In this document: in pieces, positions 1 to 9,953 of the stretch
How positions within the stretch are numbered: position 1 is the first letter of the stretch
How the letters are laid out: the number at the start of each line of letters is the position of its first letter
Assembly (NCBI GenBank): GCA_032433595.1
Contig: JASWJB010000544.1
Span: 1 to 17,908 of the forward strand
From: Conoideocrella luteorostrata
Taxonomy: Eukaryota > Ascomycota > Sordariomycetes > Hypocreales > Clavicipitaceae
Direction: 5' to 3'
DNA length: 17,908 nt
Program-made: the position numbers and the translations under genes
The notes under the pieces: generated by a model
Told to the model about the DNA's origin: nothing
The model's input: the letters and a program-made list of their open reading frames with translations, nothing else
Databases searched by the model: none

Positions 1-4
1 AAGG

Positions 5-24
5 TTTTTTTTTTTTTTTTTTTT
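5..24. repeat. Poly(T) tract at window edge
   Basis: An uninterrupted run of about 20 T residues at the left edge of the window. It is low-complexity sequence with no recognisable element around it. Confidence 0.9.
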
Positions 25-1255
25 GGCCTCCAGCATCCTGCGGATGTGTGCTATGCTTTCATTCTCCTTCATCACCAACATTTTGTGAGATCGGAATAGG
101 CAAACGCCGTCCGAGAGACGGGGACCAGGCCTACAGCTTGGCAATAACACTATCACCAGGTGAGAAACCCTCATATTGTTGCGTCTCATCGCTGCTTTTT
201 ATTTGAGCACTTTCTAGCAAAACCGTGGGTTTCTCAAGCGCACCAGCCGGACATGCGCTTTCTTTCCTCGTCAGACTGTTCTTCGTTCTTCTATTGCTGC
301 AACTGCCCACTGTGCTCCGCTTACACTACTGACGATTCTCTGACTAGCTAACTGTGTTATCAACTTAAACGTCGCCGCCAACGCAGCATCTGAAACACGG
401 GCTTCAAAGTTGATCCACGACAAGGGGGTCGGGATACACAGATGTCTCTTGCGTGCGCCATATAGAAAGTACCACCAGCCTTTCCTAGTGAAAGAGTAAA
501 AAAAAAAACCTCTCAATCTGTTGTGGTCGATATTTCTAGATTCCCGAATTATTTTTCTCAGCAGCCTTTTGGTTGCCGCCAAGTCGACTTGATTGACTAT
601 CTTTGAGGCTCTGCGAGTCTTATTCGCACCGCTTCCGATTCAGCCAGTCTTAACTTGACATCTTCTGTCTCTGGTACTAAGTGGTCGAATCCGAGACCAT
701 AGGCGTCTCTGGTACGTGACCCATGACCCTCCCGATTCAGTGATCCCCATTATGGCCAACTGCGCTGCTGTGAAAGGAAGGATTCGAATCACTGCATGTG
801 TCTTGCAATGCACACTTCTGCATCCGTCCAAAAGCATACGGATAATTTTACTGACCCTAACTTCGATAGGTCGCCGTTGCAACCCAAGATCGCCTTTACA
901 TTCTTTACATTCTTTCTCTTGACTGGTTAAAGAGTTGCTTGCAGTGTTCTATCAACTCTGCAAGACTTCCTTCATTCACTCATTTCGTTCATTCTTTTGA
1001 TACTCATCAATTTGCTTATTTCCATTGCCCACGCTCGTTCTCTGTTTTGATAAAATTTAAGACATCTGTGAACGACCACTCTCGTTAACCGTTTTTCTGT
1101 CTTCGATTCTCAACCTACTAAATACACAACCGTGAAAACAATATTGATGCAACTCAACGCCATATCAATTCACCGATCTCCCGTTTATCAGTTCAGCAGT
1201 GCAACATTATATTATTCTCAACATCTTCGCACATTTGGCGAACCAAGAGACGTAT

Positions 1256-1263
1256 TATAAAAG
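1256..1263 (+). promoter_or_regulatory. TATA box, membrane-protein gene
   Basis: TATAAAAG, a canonical TATA element, lies 126 bp before the ATG at 1390. If used, transcription would start near 1285-1300, in a CT-rich stretch, giving a leader of about 100 nt. The assignment is by motif and position only. Confidence 0.5.
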
Positions 1264-1339
1264 TTACTTGTTCGATTTGCGGCCGCTTCGTCTTCGAGCC
1301 TTGGCTCTTTCGCCAGGTCCTGGTACGGAAGAAAATCGT

Positions 1340-1393
1340 ATGCATACAAGAACCGCGATTGATAATTCGCGGTTGCCATTCGAAGTCAGATGA
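1340..1393 (+). CDS. Upstream ORF ending on the main start codon
   Basis: A 17-codon ORF (ATG at 1340, TGA at 1391-1393) whose stop overlaps the ATG at 1390 in an ATGA arrangement. It lies downstream of the TATA box, so it should be in the leader. Its own start context is weak (C at -3). The frame is also open further upstream, from an ATG at 1199, but that ATG precedes the TATA box. This is probably regulatory rather than a functional peptide: ribosomes ending here could reinitiate at 1390 or at the in-frame ATG at 1417. Confidence 0.4.
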   Translation: MHTRTAIDNSRLPFEVR

Positions 1394-4125
1394 GTAAGCC
1401 GTACAATGGAAAGGATATGGATCGGCCTTATAATACACCAGGCTCTGTTAAGAGGGCTCGGGAACAGGTTCAAGCCATGTTAGAGAGGGAAGGCCTGGGG
1501 ACACCGATACGGGCACCGCAATCGACGACCAACTCGGCAGACGCGAGTTCTATACCAAAGCCAGTACAATTCCCAACCGGGCCGGAGGCTAGACCGGTGA
1601 AGAGTCGAGTGCCTCCTGGCTATGTTCCGAAGTCGGCCAAGGTTATTTCAAGACCAACGCAAGTACCGCAATGGCCACTCGCCAATACGAGCGCTCCTTC
1701 TCCGTCGTCAAAACCTCAACAGATCCCTCAAAGACCTCCGCGACCTAGCCAAAGCCGAATCCCGTCTATGCTTGACTCTTCAAGACCCCAGCAGCCTACG
1801 CCAGTATTTACCTCGCGTCCCATCGCCCCAGAGAGTCCACAAGACACCACCATCGACAGCTATAATGTTTCTTCTCCATCTTACAGCTCGGCCCGGCAAA
1901 CTACGTCATCCATGGGTACAATTCCAGACTTCCCGGCACCCGCGCCTTCTACGACCCCGGCGTCAGGTCGAAAGGGTGCGATCTTAGGTCCACCGCCATC
2001 TAGCCGAAGGGGAGCATCCTCTTTCTACTCTAATGCGTCTTTTGTCTCTCCTATCATTGAAGAAAGCCCCCGACTGAAGTCCCATGGATCATATGCATCT
2101 AGTGCGGCTATGCCAGAAACATGGCCGGGCGGCTCATCGGAGGCGCACAGTCCTGGAGAAGCGTTCTATGAAGAGTCGATAACGGAACAGAGCAGAGAGT
2201 CAATGTATGAGGAGTATGGAGACGAAAGCCAGTTAGTTCGTAGCGCAAGTCTAGGCAAAAAGGGCAAGCCGGCATTAATTACGACAAAGTCAGCTGGTCA
2301 CGGGGCAGCTCAGCCTAAGAACGACCCGACACCGTTACAATCGATATCTGATAATGAAGCGTATCTCAGTGCTGGAACGAGTTCGTCGGAGACTATTCCA
2401 ACCAGTAAAAAGCTGCAAGGGCCGTACAAGAGCACGACAAACGCGGAGAGCCTTTCGTCAGACGCCATTCTGAAGGCCTTTGCTGCGGCAAGCGCATCCG
2501 ACCCCAAAGAGTCAATCCCACTTGCAGATGCTCCCAACCAACAATCCCGATTATCGGCGATGAGACGTCCGCCTCGGCTTGACATTGACGCTGTTCGTGC
2601 AGCCGAAGCCAGGGGAAGTTTGACTAGTCTGCCGGACCTGATTCGGCGCGCAACAAGGCTTGCGTCCATGATTGACAAGGGCAAACGACCTGCAAGTAGG
2701 ATGGATAATCTTGATGGTTACCTGAACGAAAAAGGTGAGTCAACGCCACTCGAGATGCTTTGGATCTACCTTGCTTTAATTGAGAAATTTTAGAATTCTA
2801 ACGAAATTCAAACAGATGATCGACATCGTTCTGGGCTTTCGGATATGCTTGCAGCCTTTCCACCCCCTGTCCACACGCCTCTAAACAACACTGGCAGTCG
2901 CAGCTCCTGGCTCAGAAGTAGCACTTGGCCAAACGCTGAAGGGCAGGATCGACCAACTCACTCACGATCACCCAGTGGTCAAGTCGAGACTAAGCCCAAA
3001 CGTCGCTGTTGTGGGATGCCCATCTGGGCCTTCATACTTTTGGTTTTCTTGCTTCTTTGTCTCATAGTCGCCGCCATTGTGGTTCCTCTGGAGTTTTTCG
3101 TTTTCAAGAATCTTGGCAACAAGGACAAGGAAGAAACAAGTTTGAGCCAGTGTCAAAAAAAGCTGACCTGCTTGAATGGAGGCACCAGCGTGATCACACA
3201 AGACCAATGCTCCTGCATCTGCACTAATGGGTTTACAGGATCAACCTGCGGAGAAGGGGGTGCTACCGGGTGTACTCTGACTAACCTTGTTTCCACCGAT
3301 GGACAATCAAACATTAAGAATGTTACACTTGGGCGGGCCATTCCTCGACTACTTGCCAACGCCAACCAGAATTATTCCGTGCCGCTTTCAGGCACGACGA
3401 TTCTGGCTAGATTCAACTCCGGAAACCTGTCCTGTATTGCCCAGAACTCATTAGTCACGTTTGATGGGCGCGCAACGAGATCGGGACAACCTACAGACGA
3501 AGTAGAAGACGTATCCGTGACTCAAGCAAACCTAATATTGAACGCCGAGAACTTCCCCCCGGTCTCCATCATCACCTTCACTCCAACCACGACAACAACG
3601 ATCACGGTGCCGAAAGGTGGTGGGCAATACGGCCAAATGACCACCACCGCGGCAACAGCGACCGCCTCTCTCCCGCCGGAAATCACGCGAACATCAGCAA
3701 CATCGAGGCCGTTTTCAACTTCAGCTCAAGAAATGCTGCCAACTACATTAATTATTGACACAGGCTCCGTTGTACCATCGAATCCGATCCCGGGATCGAC
3801 ACCAACGCCAGTCCCAGCCGCATTTAAAGTCACGGAGGAAAAAATCGATTTCGCTCGAGTTGCAATGCTCTACATTCTACAGGAGGGAACAGTGGACAAG
3901 GCCATTGCCGCACAAGCCGAACTGCAGCGGCTATTCAGTCGAGTTACTACGGCCAAGACGCAACAAGGAGCCGGGGTTACACAGCATGAGGCCTCTAATG
4001 TGGACCTAGGTAACGGCAACAGCATCAATCTGGTGGACTTATCAGTCAATGTCGGAAGGGGACCAGTTGGATGCAAGAGCATGAAACGGGAAAGCTCTAC
4101 GGGTGTGTCCACTTCATATGCCTAG
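1390..4125 (+). CDS. Single-pass membrane protein with EGF-like module
   Basis: Two exons, 1390-2734 and 2816-4125, giving 884 residues. The intron (2735-2815, 81 nt) has a GTGAGT donor, a CTAAC branch site at 2798-2802 and a CAG acceptor; splicing creates a GAT codon and keeps the frame. Residues 1-500 are Pro/Ser/Thr-rich and probably disordered and cytosolic. A basic KRRCC motif (about 510-514, possible palmitoylation) precedes one membrane helix at about 518-539. Outside follow six cysteines (561, 567, 580, 582, 584, 593) spaced like an EGF-like module, three N-glycosylation sequons (Asn617, 634, 652), a Thr-rich linker (about 700-785) and a predicted helix from about 787. The positive-inside rule gives N-in, C-out topology. 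No GPI signal or enzyme motif is seen. The ATG at 1417 (purine at -3) could be the real start. I do not recognise a named family; a cell-surface or wall-contact role is inference. Confidence 0.85.
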
Positions 4126-4564
4126 GACTCTCGCCTCCAGATTCGCCGAGGGAGAAGGGCACAGAAAGAGATGACCAGCTGACGTATTCACTTTGAATAC
4201 ACTTAGCTTCATGTTTCCATTTCTTCTTATTCCTCTGAATGTACGATTAAATAGCGTTTCTAGCGACGGCGTTCTTGAACGAGTTAAGAAATGTAGATAC
4301 CATGACACCATAGCAGGGGAAAACTAATGGGTTAAATTAATGGGGTTTAATGATTTAATGTACTGCCGTTGTTTGGCGCTGATTGTAATCACTGCTACTG
4401 GTTGTACTCTCTACCTGCGAATACTTTGTGGTTGCTATGTAAATACTTTTATGTAGAACGTCTATAACGTGATATATACAAGTGGTTCATATAAATGAAG
4501 AAAATATTGCTAGACATCGACATCACATCAAATTCATCTCTTTTGCGCCTCTCACATTTCTTTT
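4126..4564. other. Convergent 3' intergenic region
   Basis: 439 bp between two convergent stop codons. It is AT-rich in its right half and must hold both 3' UTRs and poly(A) sites. No ORF, RNA gene or repeat is recognised. With so short a spacer the two transcripts may overlap at their 3' ends. Confidence 0.6.
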
Positions 4565-6504
4565 TTACATTCTGAAGACACCAAACTTGGTATCTCCAGC
4601 CTCGACCTCATTGCGCCCACCCATAGCAGCCTGTAGACCCAACCCCAGGTAGCGTCGAGTATGTTGAGGAGGGATGATGCCGTCATCCTAAAGAATCCAA
4701 AAGTTAGTCCCAAGGCGGTTTTGTGATAGAAAGAGAGAATAGGAGCAGGTCTTAAATGTTCAAAAAGGGGGGGGGGAGGGGTGGGTAGAGGCGCGGAATG
4801 AACTTACCCAAAGTCTGGCAGAAGAAAAGGTTGCCTCAGTTTCTCGATCAATACGAGCTCTGAGCTCAGGATCGGCCTTCTGACCAACCGTCTCCATAAC
4901 GGCAGCAAGTTGCTCGCTGCCCATAACACCAACCCGAGCATTGGGCCACATCCATAAGAAGCGAGGGCTGTAGGCACGACCGCACATGCCGTAATTGCCT
5001 GCGCCGTAGGAACCACCCACCACAACGGTGAATTTCGGAACATCGGCGCAAGCAACCGCGGTGACGAGCTTGGCGCCATGCTTGGCAATACCGTCACGCT
5101 CAGACGCAGTGCCGACCATGAAACCAGAGATATTTTGCAGGAAGACGAGGGGGATGCCGCGCTGGGTACACAGCTCGATAAAGTGGGCGCCCTTGACGGC
5201 GGAGGAGGCGAATAGGATGCCGTCGTTGGCGATGATGCCGACTTTGTGGCCGTAGATGGAGGCGAAGCCTGTAACGAGGGTGGTGCCAAAGTCACGCTTG
5301 AATTCAGAGAACTCGGAGCCATCGACTATGCGGGCGATGACTTCCCGGACGGGGATGGGTTTCCGCAGGTTGGTGGTTGCAATGCCCATGAGTTCTTCGG
5401 GGTCGTAGAGCGGCTCAGAAAATGTCGGGGCTGGAGCTTGTGTGGCAGGCGATTTGGCAGGCCAGTTGAGGTTGCTGATGGATCGTCGAGCGAGGGTAAT
5501 GGCGTGGGCGTCATCCACGGCGAGGTAGTCGGTGACACCGGACACGGAGGAGTGCATTTTGCCGCCGCCGAGATCTTCGGCGCTGACGACTTCGCCGGTT
5601 GCGGCTTTGACGAGGGGAGGTCCCGCGAGAAAGATGTGGCCTTGCTCACCGACGATGATGGACTCGTCGGACATGGCGGGGACGTAGGCACCGCCAGCGG
5701 TGCAAGGGCCCATGACGACGGCGATTTGGGGAATGCCCTGAGAGGACATGCGGGCTTGGTTGTAGAAGATACGGCCGAAATGGTCGCGGTCGGGGAAGAC
5801 GTCGGATTGATGGGGGAGATTGGCGCCGCCAGAGTCGACGAGATAGATGCAACTATTCACAGTGTTACGTGGTTAGCATATTCTTAAAATTGTTTCTGAA
5901 GTTATGGTATGTTGCGGGGAGACTCGATTGAAATTGTTGGCGGGAAGAGTGTAATGTAGGAAACAACTTACGGCAATTTGTTTTCTTGCGCAACGGCCTG
6001 CGCGCGAAGATGCTTCTTCACCGTGATGGGATAATATGTTCCTCCCTTGACAGTGCTGTCATTCGCGACAATTACGCACCGCACGCCTTCCACGACACCG
6101 ACACCAGTGATGATTCCGCCAGCCGGGACCTCTGCCTCGGGATACAACTCATAGCCTGCCATGGGGGAAAGCTCAAGAAAGGTTGTGCCCGGGTCGATCA
6201 ATGCGGTGATTCGATCGCGGGGGAGCATCTTCTTGCGAGCGAGATGCTTCTCGCGAGCCTTGTCGGGGCCCCCGCGCTGAATCTTGCGCGTGAGCTCCGC
6301 CATTTTGGCCGTCACTTCGGCCATTTGCCTCTCATTTTCCTTGAACTCCTCGGAGGAGGGGTCAACATTGGTCTGCAGTCTGGATATGGCGGCTGCTTGG
6401 TGAGGGGCCGTGAGGCTCGCGACGTTTCGGACTTGTTGGAGCCTCGCGGAGCGTACCTGGCGGGAGAGGCGGAGGGCCTGTTGTGACGATCGACACAGGG
6501 ACAT
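4565..6504 (-). CDS. mccB: 3-methylcrotonyl-CoA carboxylase beta subunit, mitochondrial
   Basis: Carboxyltransferase subunit of the biotin enzyme that carboxylates 3-methylcrotonyl-CoA to 3-methylglutaconyl-CoA in leucine breakdown, in the mitochondrial matrix. Three exons on the minus strand: 6504-5972, 5852-4808, 4687-4565 (566 residues, the usual family length). Introns are 119 and 120 nt with GTAAGT donors and TAG acceptors; the junctions restore [13 protein letters not shown] and SSARLWDDGIIPP, both family motifs. Residues 1 to about 40 are Arg/Ser-rich without acids, a mitochondrial presequence. Two oxyanion-type glycine motifs are seen: [16 protein letters not shown] (about 226-241) and [20 protein letters not shown] (about 457-476). 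The start at 6504 is chosen because the presequence begins there; an in-frame ATG at 6726 would add 74 unrelated residues. It diverges from ivdA. The partner subunit mccA is not in the window. Confidence 0.96.
4767..4785 (+). other. G-tract inside mccB intron 2
   Basis: Ten G, then A, four G, T and three G on the plus strand, inside the second intron of mccB (4688-4807). The pre-mRNA is correspondingly C-rich, beginning some 20 nt after the donor site. The plus strand could in principle form a G-quadruplex. It may equally be slippage-prone low-complexity DNA. Confidence 0.8.
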
Positions 6505-7054
6505 TGTGTGGGATAGATAGTGTGCTGCTGTATTCTTGCTTCCCTGGATGCCAATTGAGGGGTCTCCCGGAGTTGAGAGAGCTTGAAATCGAGTGACGGG
6601 GCTGGGAGCGAAGGACGGGAGAGAAGTTGGCGTTGAAGGCCGAGACAAGGCGTAGAGAAGAAGCTTGGGCAAGTTGAGGTCGCTGGCTAAAGCCGAGAAA
6701 GAGGGTCTGACGTCGGGTGCGTCCAAGAGAAAAGAAAAAACCTGGGGTTGCGGCCCGCGACAAGCCGCTTTCAGCCGGGTTTGCAGCTCTATGAGCCTTC
6801 GGTGGCCGCCACTTCAGTTCAGACAGACCCTCGGCTTTTATCTGCATTTCTTACTGGGCCACTCATTCCTCACCATTACGACGTTGTCTTGCACTTTGGC
6901 GCAAATCTTCGTACTTTTACTTTCTTCTTTTGCTACCCCTACTACTACTTGGCTTGTATAGTTGTCTGCTGCTCGTGCATTGATTTTTTGAAATATCCGA
7001 GTTGCTGGCAGCTGGAGTACCCGAACTCCAGATTTCGCCACTTCTTCAATCACA
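6505..7054. promoter_or_regulatory. Divergent mccB-ivdA promoter region
   Basis: 550 bp separate the two start codons, so both promoters and leaders must share this stretch. The ivdA side has a long pyrimidine-rich tract (about 6895-6955), typical of fungal start-site regions. A CCAAT box is at 6551-6555. Hexamers fitting the CreA/Mig1 consensus SYGGRG occur at 6567-6572, 6742-6747, 7012-7017 and, inverted, 7026-7031. About two such matches are expected by chance in this length, so single sites mean little. No convincing TATA box was found. Confidence 0.75.
7012..7031. promoter_or_regulatory. Inverted repeat before ivdA start
   Basis: Perfect 7-bp arms, CTGGAGT and ACTCCAG, separated by ACCCGA, ending 23 bp before the ivdA ATG. 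Each arm contains CTGGAG, which fits SYGGRG, in opposite orientation. It could be a dimeric regulator site or, if transcribed, a small hairpin in the ivdA leader. The role is inference. Confidence 0.45.
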
Positions 7055-8452
7055 ATGGCCGCCAGTTTGAGGAGCCTCAGCAGAGCTGTTGCTCGCCCCG
7101 CGGCCCGACAACTACGGCCTTGTTCTGCGGTGACGCTTCCCACCGTCCAGACGAGATTACATTCATCAAAGCATCCCAAGGGCTTCGAGGCCCCGACGAA
7201 CGAGGACCTCGACGAGCTGCGGGAGCGCGTGCAGGAATTCACCCGCCGCGAAATTACAGAGGAAGTTGCCGCGAAGACAGACAAGACCAATGCTTTCCCC
7301 AACGAGATGTGGGAGAAGCTCGGCGAGGCTGGACTCCTGGGCATCACGGCTGACGAGGACGTCGGAGGTCTCGGCATGGGCTACCAAGCCCACGCTGTTG
7401 TCATGGAGGAGATGTCGCGAGCTTCTGGATCAATTGGCCTAAGCTATGCGGCGCATTCACAGCTCTGCGTGAACCAGGTCCAGCTTAACGGAAACCCAAA
7501 GCAGAAGCAGAAATACCTGCCCGGTCTGATTTCCGGGAAGACGATTGGTGCGCTGGCCATGTCTGAGTCTGGCTCCGGCAGTGATGTCGTGAGCATGCGC
7601 ACTTCGGCCAAGAAAGTCGATGGCGGGTACCTGATCAACGGGTCCAAGATGTGGATTACGAACGGCCCTGATGCCGACTTGATTGTCGTCTATGCTAAGA
7701 CGGAACCCGACAAAGGATCCAAGGGCATCACTGCGTTTCTTGTCGAGACCAAGGCTGCGGATGGGTTTAGCTGTGCTCGAAAGCTCGACAAGATGGGCAT
7801 GCGCGGCAGCAACACAGGCGAGCTCATGTTTGACAGCGTCTTCGTCCCCGAAGAGAATGTCTTGGGCAACATCAACGGTGGCGTCCGCGTTCTGATGGAA
7901 GGACTGGATCTTGAGCGCCTGGTCTTGTCTGCCGGTCCTCTCGGTATCATGCAGGCCGCGCTGGACGTCGCCCTGCCTTTCTCCCACCAGCGCAAGCAAT
8001 TTGGATCACCCATTGCTCATAACCAGCTCGTCCAGGGCAAGCTGGCAGACATGTATACAAAGTTGCAAGCTTCACGTGCTTACACGTACGGTACTGCCAA
8101 GAAGGTCGACGAGCAGGGCATCATCCGCACTCAAGACTGCGCCGGTGCTATTCTATATGCTGCCGAGCGCGCCACTGAATGCACCCTTGACTGCATTCAG
8201 CTGCTTGGTGGTATGGGCTATGTGGAGGAGATGCCCGCTTCTCGTTTGCTGAGAGAGTAAGTAACTGCTTATCCCGTGCCATTTGTAACGGCATCCTAGC
8301 CGCCTGGGTTTCAAAAAATTGATTTGGACCCTTTGCCAACCGAAATCTGACATGTCAACAGTGCCAAACTATACGAGATCGGTGCCGGGACGTCAGAAAT
8401 CAGACGCATGGTCATTGGCCGGGCTTTCAACAAGGAGTATGCCAATGCGTAA
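7055..8452 (+). CDS. ivdA: Isovaleryl-CoA dehydrogenase, mitochondrial
   Basis: FAD-dependent acyl-CoA dehydrogenase that oxidises isovaleryl-CoA to 3-methylcrotonyl-CoA in leucine catabolism, passing electrons to electron-transfer flavoprotein in mitochondria. Two exons, 7055-8256 and 8362-8452, give 430 residues, the usual length. The intron (8257-8361, 105 nt; GTAAGT...CAG) restores [19 protein letters not shown], a family signature; the first exon alone runs into a stop 4 nt past the donor. Residues 1 to about 35 are Arg/Ala/Ser-rich (presequence). Glu287 in [10 protein letters not shown] aligns with the catalytic base of human isovaleryl-CoA dehydrogenase (mature Glu254, helix G), which separates this enzyme from medium- and short-chain relatives. 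[14 protein letters not shown] and WITNGPDAD mark the FAD/substrate region. The start sits in an ideal CACAATGGC context. There is no peroxisomal C-terminal tripeptide. Confidence 0.97.
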
Positions 8453-8978
8453 GGCGATTCGATCAGCAGCATAGTAGTCGGGGCAATTAGACTAAGGGTT
8501 CAAATACACAAGAAACAAAGGCACTGAGGTCCAGATTATTGGGCTGTGCTTTGAGGGGAAATCACAAGGCGCGCACATCATGGAAACTAGCATGGACGAT
8601 GGTGTAGACGATTGTCACGTCGATAAAAGTTGACTTGGGTTATGTGAGTGTGTGATAGAGTCCATGTATTATATAGGCTGCGTGTGCCAATGGACACGGC
8701 GAGTGAGATCCTGATTCATCACGAATCGCCTTGTAGAGAGCACAGGGTCGCACAACGGAGCCGCAGTTCACTTCGTGTCCACCTCCAACAGAGCTCATAC
8801 GCAATCTAAAGAGAAAAAGAAAAGAAAGCAAGATTTGAAAGTTCAAGACCAAAACTGCACTGAAGAAACTAATGAAGTGGTAACTAGACGTGTTTGAGGG
8901 GTCTGTGGAAAGTGGTATTTGCGTAGATGTGGTGCAGTTACTAGGTTGGCAGGAGTGTGTGTGAAGAAGGACCTATTG
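8453..8978. other. ivdA 3' region, no gene seen
   Basis: Contains the ivdA 3' UTR and unremarkable intergenic sequence, with an A-rich purine stretch near 8810-8840. No ORF with coding character, RNA gene or repeat was recognised. It ends at the first TACTCCG repeat. Confidence 0.6.
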
Positions 8979-8995
8979 TACTCCGTACTCCGTAC
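8979..8995 (+). repeat. TACTCCG repeat, tandem pair
   Basis: TACTCCGTACTCCGTAC: two direct 7-nt units. First member of the family in the window, about 530 bp past the ivdA stop. Confidence 0.85.
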
Positions 8996-9517
8996 ACCAT
9001 CGGAGAGAGGCTAGTTAGGAGAGGGGGAAACCGTCACGATAGTTGAAGAATTGGGCAGCAGGACGACAAGAACAGCGTGGCCAGGCTCACTTGTGACGGG
9101 TCCGCTTGTGGAGTTCGTTACAGGCACCAACAATACGACATTGATGATTAACGTGGATTGCCGTGATTTCCGTGAGCGAAAGGCGAAAGCAGTCTGCTCC
9201 GTAGAAGGCGGGAAAAGGGTGATCGAGCCTGATAAAAATAACCAGGCCGTCGTTCGAATTGGAGACAATAGCTTACCAAGCAGTGTTTTCCCTCTATTTT
9301 GAACATGTTACGTTCCAGATAGATCGAGTCGTCGGATTGATATGCCATCTCGTTGCAAAGTTTTGCAACTGAAGTGCCAAATGCCTGTGTGGGTTGTGTT
9401 TCCCCATATTATCCTGTGGCATGCCCCCAGTGCCACAATTGAACATCGTGAGATTCGGGGAGTTCGGTGCCCATGTAGCACACCAGCGCTAGGCCAGGCG
9501 GAAAGTACTAGTAGTCG

Positions 9518-9542
9518 TACTCCGTACTCCGTACGGAGTACG
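9518..9542. repeat. TACTCCG repeat with 20-bp palindrome
   Basis: Two direct TACTCCG units followed immediately by an inverted CGGAGTA. Positions 9523-9542 form a perfect 20-bp palindrome, CGTACTCCGTACGGAGTACG. This is the longest perfect palindrome noticed in the window. Confidence 0.9.
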
Positions 9543-9944
9543 ATTCTGAAAACACAGGGAGCTGTGTCTATCAATGAAGCCAGGTACCCCAGGCTGTCTA
9601 TTAACCTTTCTGTTGTGGGTAACCCGAAGAGTAGCAGCGGCAGCGCTCAGGTTGATTTCCTCAAGCCTCCGTGTGTCCAGAGCATGGCTATTCGCAAACT
9701 GACATACCGGTCTTTCACACCCGTTCACAAAATGCGGTGCAAACCAGTCAAAGGCCCCATGTGCCTAGCGCATACGCCTACCTAGGAAGTAAGTTTACAG
9801 CGAAATGTCGAGGAAGAGGGACAGGGCAAGGATAATACTGCCCCCCAAGTGAAACCGAGAGATTGTTCCGAGATACCATGTTTTATTTGTCGATGTATGG
9901 AGTACATTATTGTATTGGAAGAGCGTGGCGAGTGTCTTTCCATG

Positions 9945-9953
9945 TACTCCGTA
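9945..9953 (+). repeat. TACTCCG repeat, single copy
   Basis: One TACTCCGTA unit. A partial inverted half (TGGAGTAC) lies 40 bp upstream, near 9898-9905. Confidence 0.75.

Larger units (their letters stand above)
1..1389 (+). promoter_or_regulatory. Upstream region of the gene at 1390
   Basis: No coding region could be supported here; the open frames are short, unrelated to each other and lack codon structure. The last 450 bases are pyrimidine-rich and then AT-rich, as expected of a fungal promoter and leader. An 11-nt direct repeat (GTCTCTGGTAC) lies at 667-677 and 705-715. A TATA box is at 1256-1263 and a short upstream ORF at 1340-1393 (listed separately). Whether another gene ends left of the window cannot be told. 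Confidence 0.6.

Noticed and set aside
672..700. tRNA-like B-box (GGTCGAATCC) upstream of gene 1
   Set aside because: No matching A-box or acceptor stem can be folded around it on either strand; the same holds for GGATTCGAATC near 783.
5246..5887. 213-codon open frame on the plus strand opposite mccB exon 2
   Set aside because: It is the antisense shadow of a GC-rich, strongly conserved exon; Gly/Asp-rich composition, no domain, crosses an mccB splice site.
6748..7353. 201-codon open frame spanning the divergent promoter and the ivdA start
   Set aside because: It overlaps ivdA in a different frame; the ivdA frame has clear family signatures, so this is a shadow.
9342..9785. 147-codon open frame in the left repeat region
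   Set aside because: Passes directly through the 9518-9542 palindrome; no recognisable domain or splice signals.
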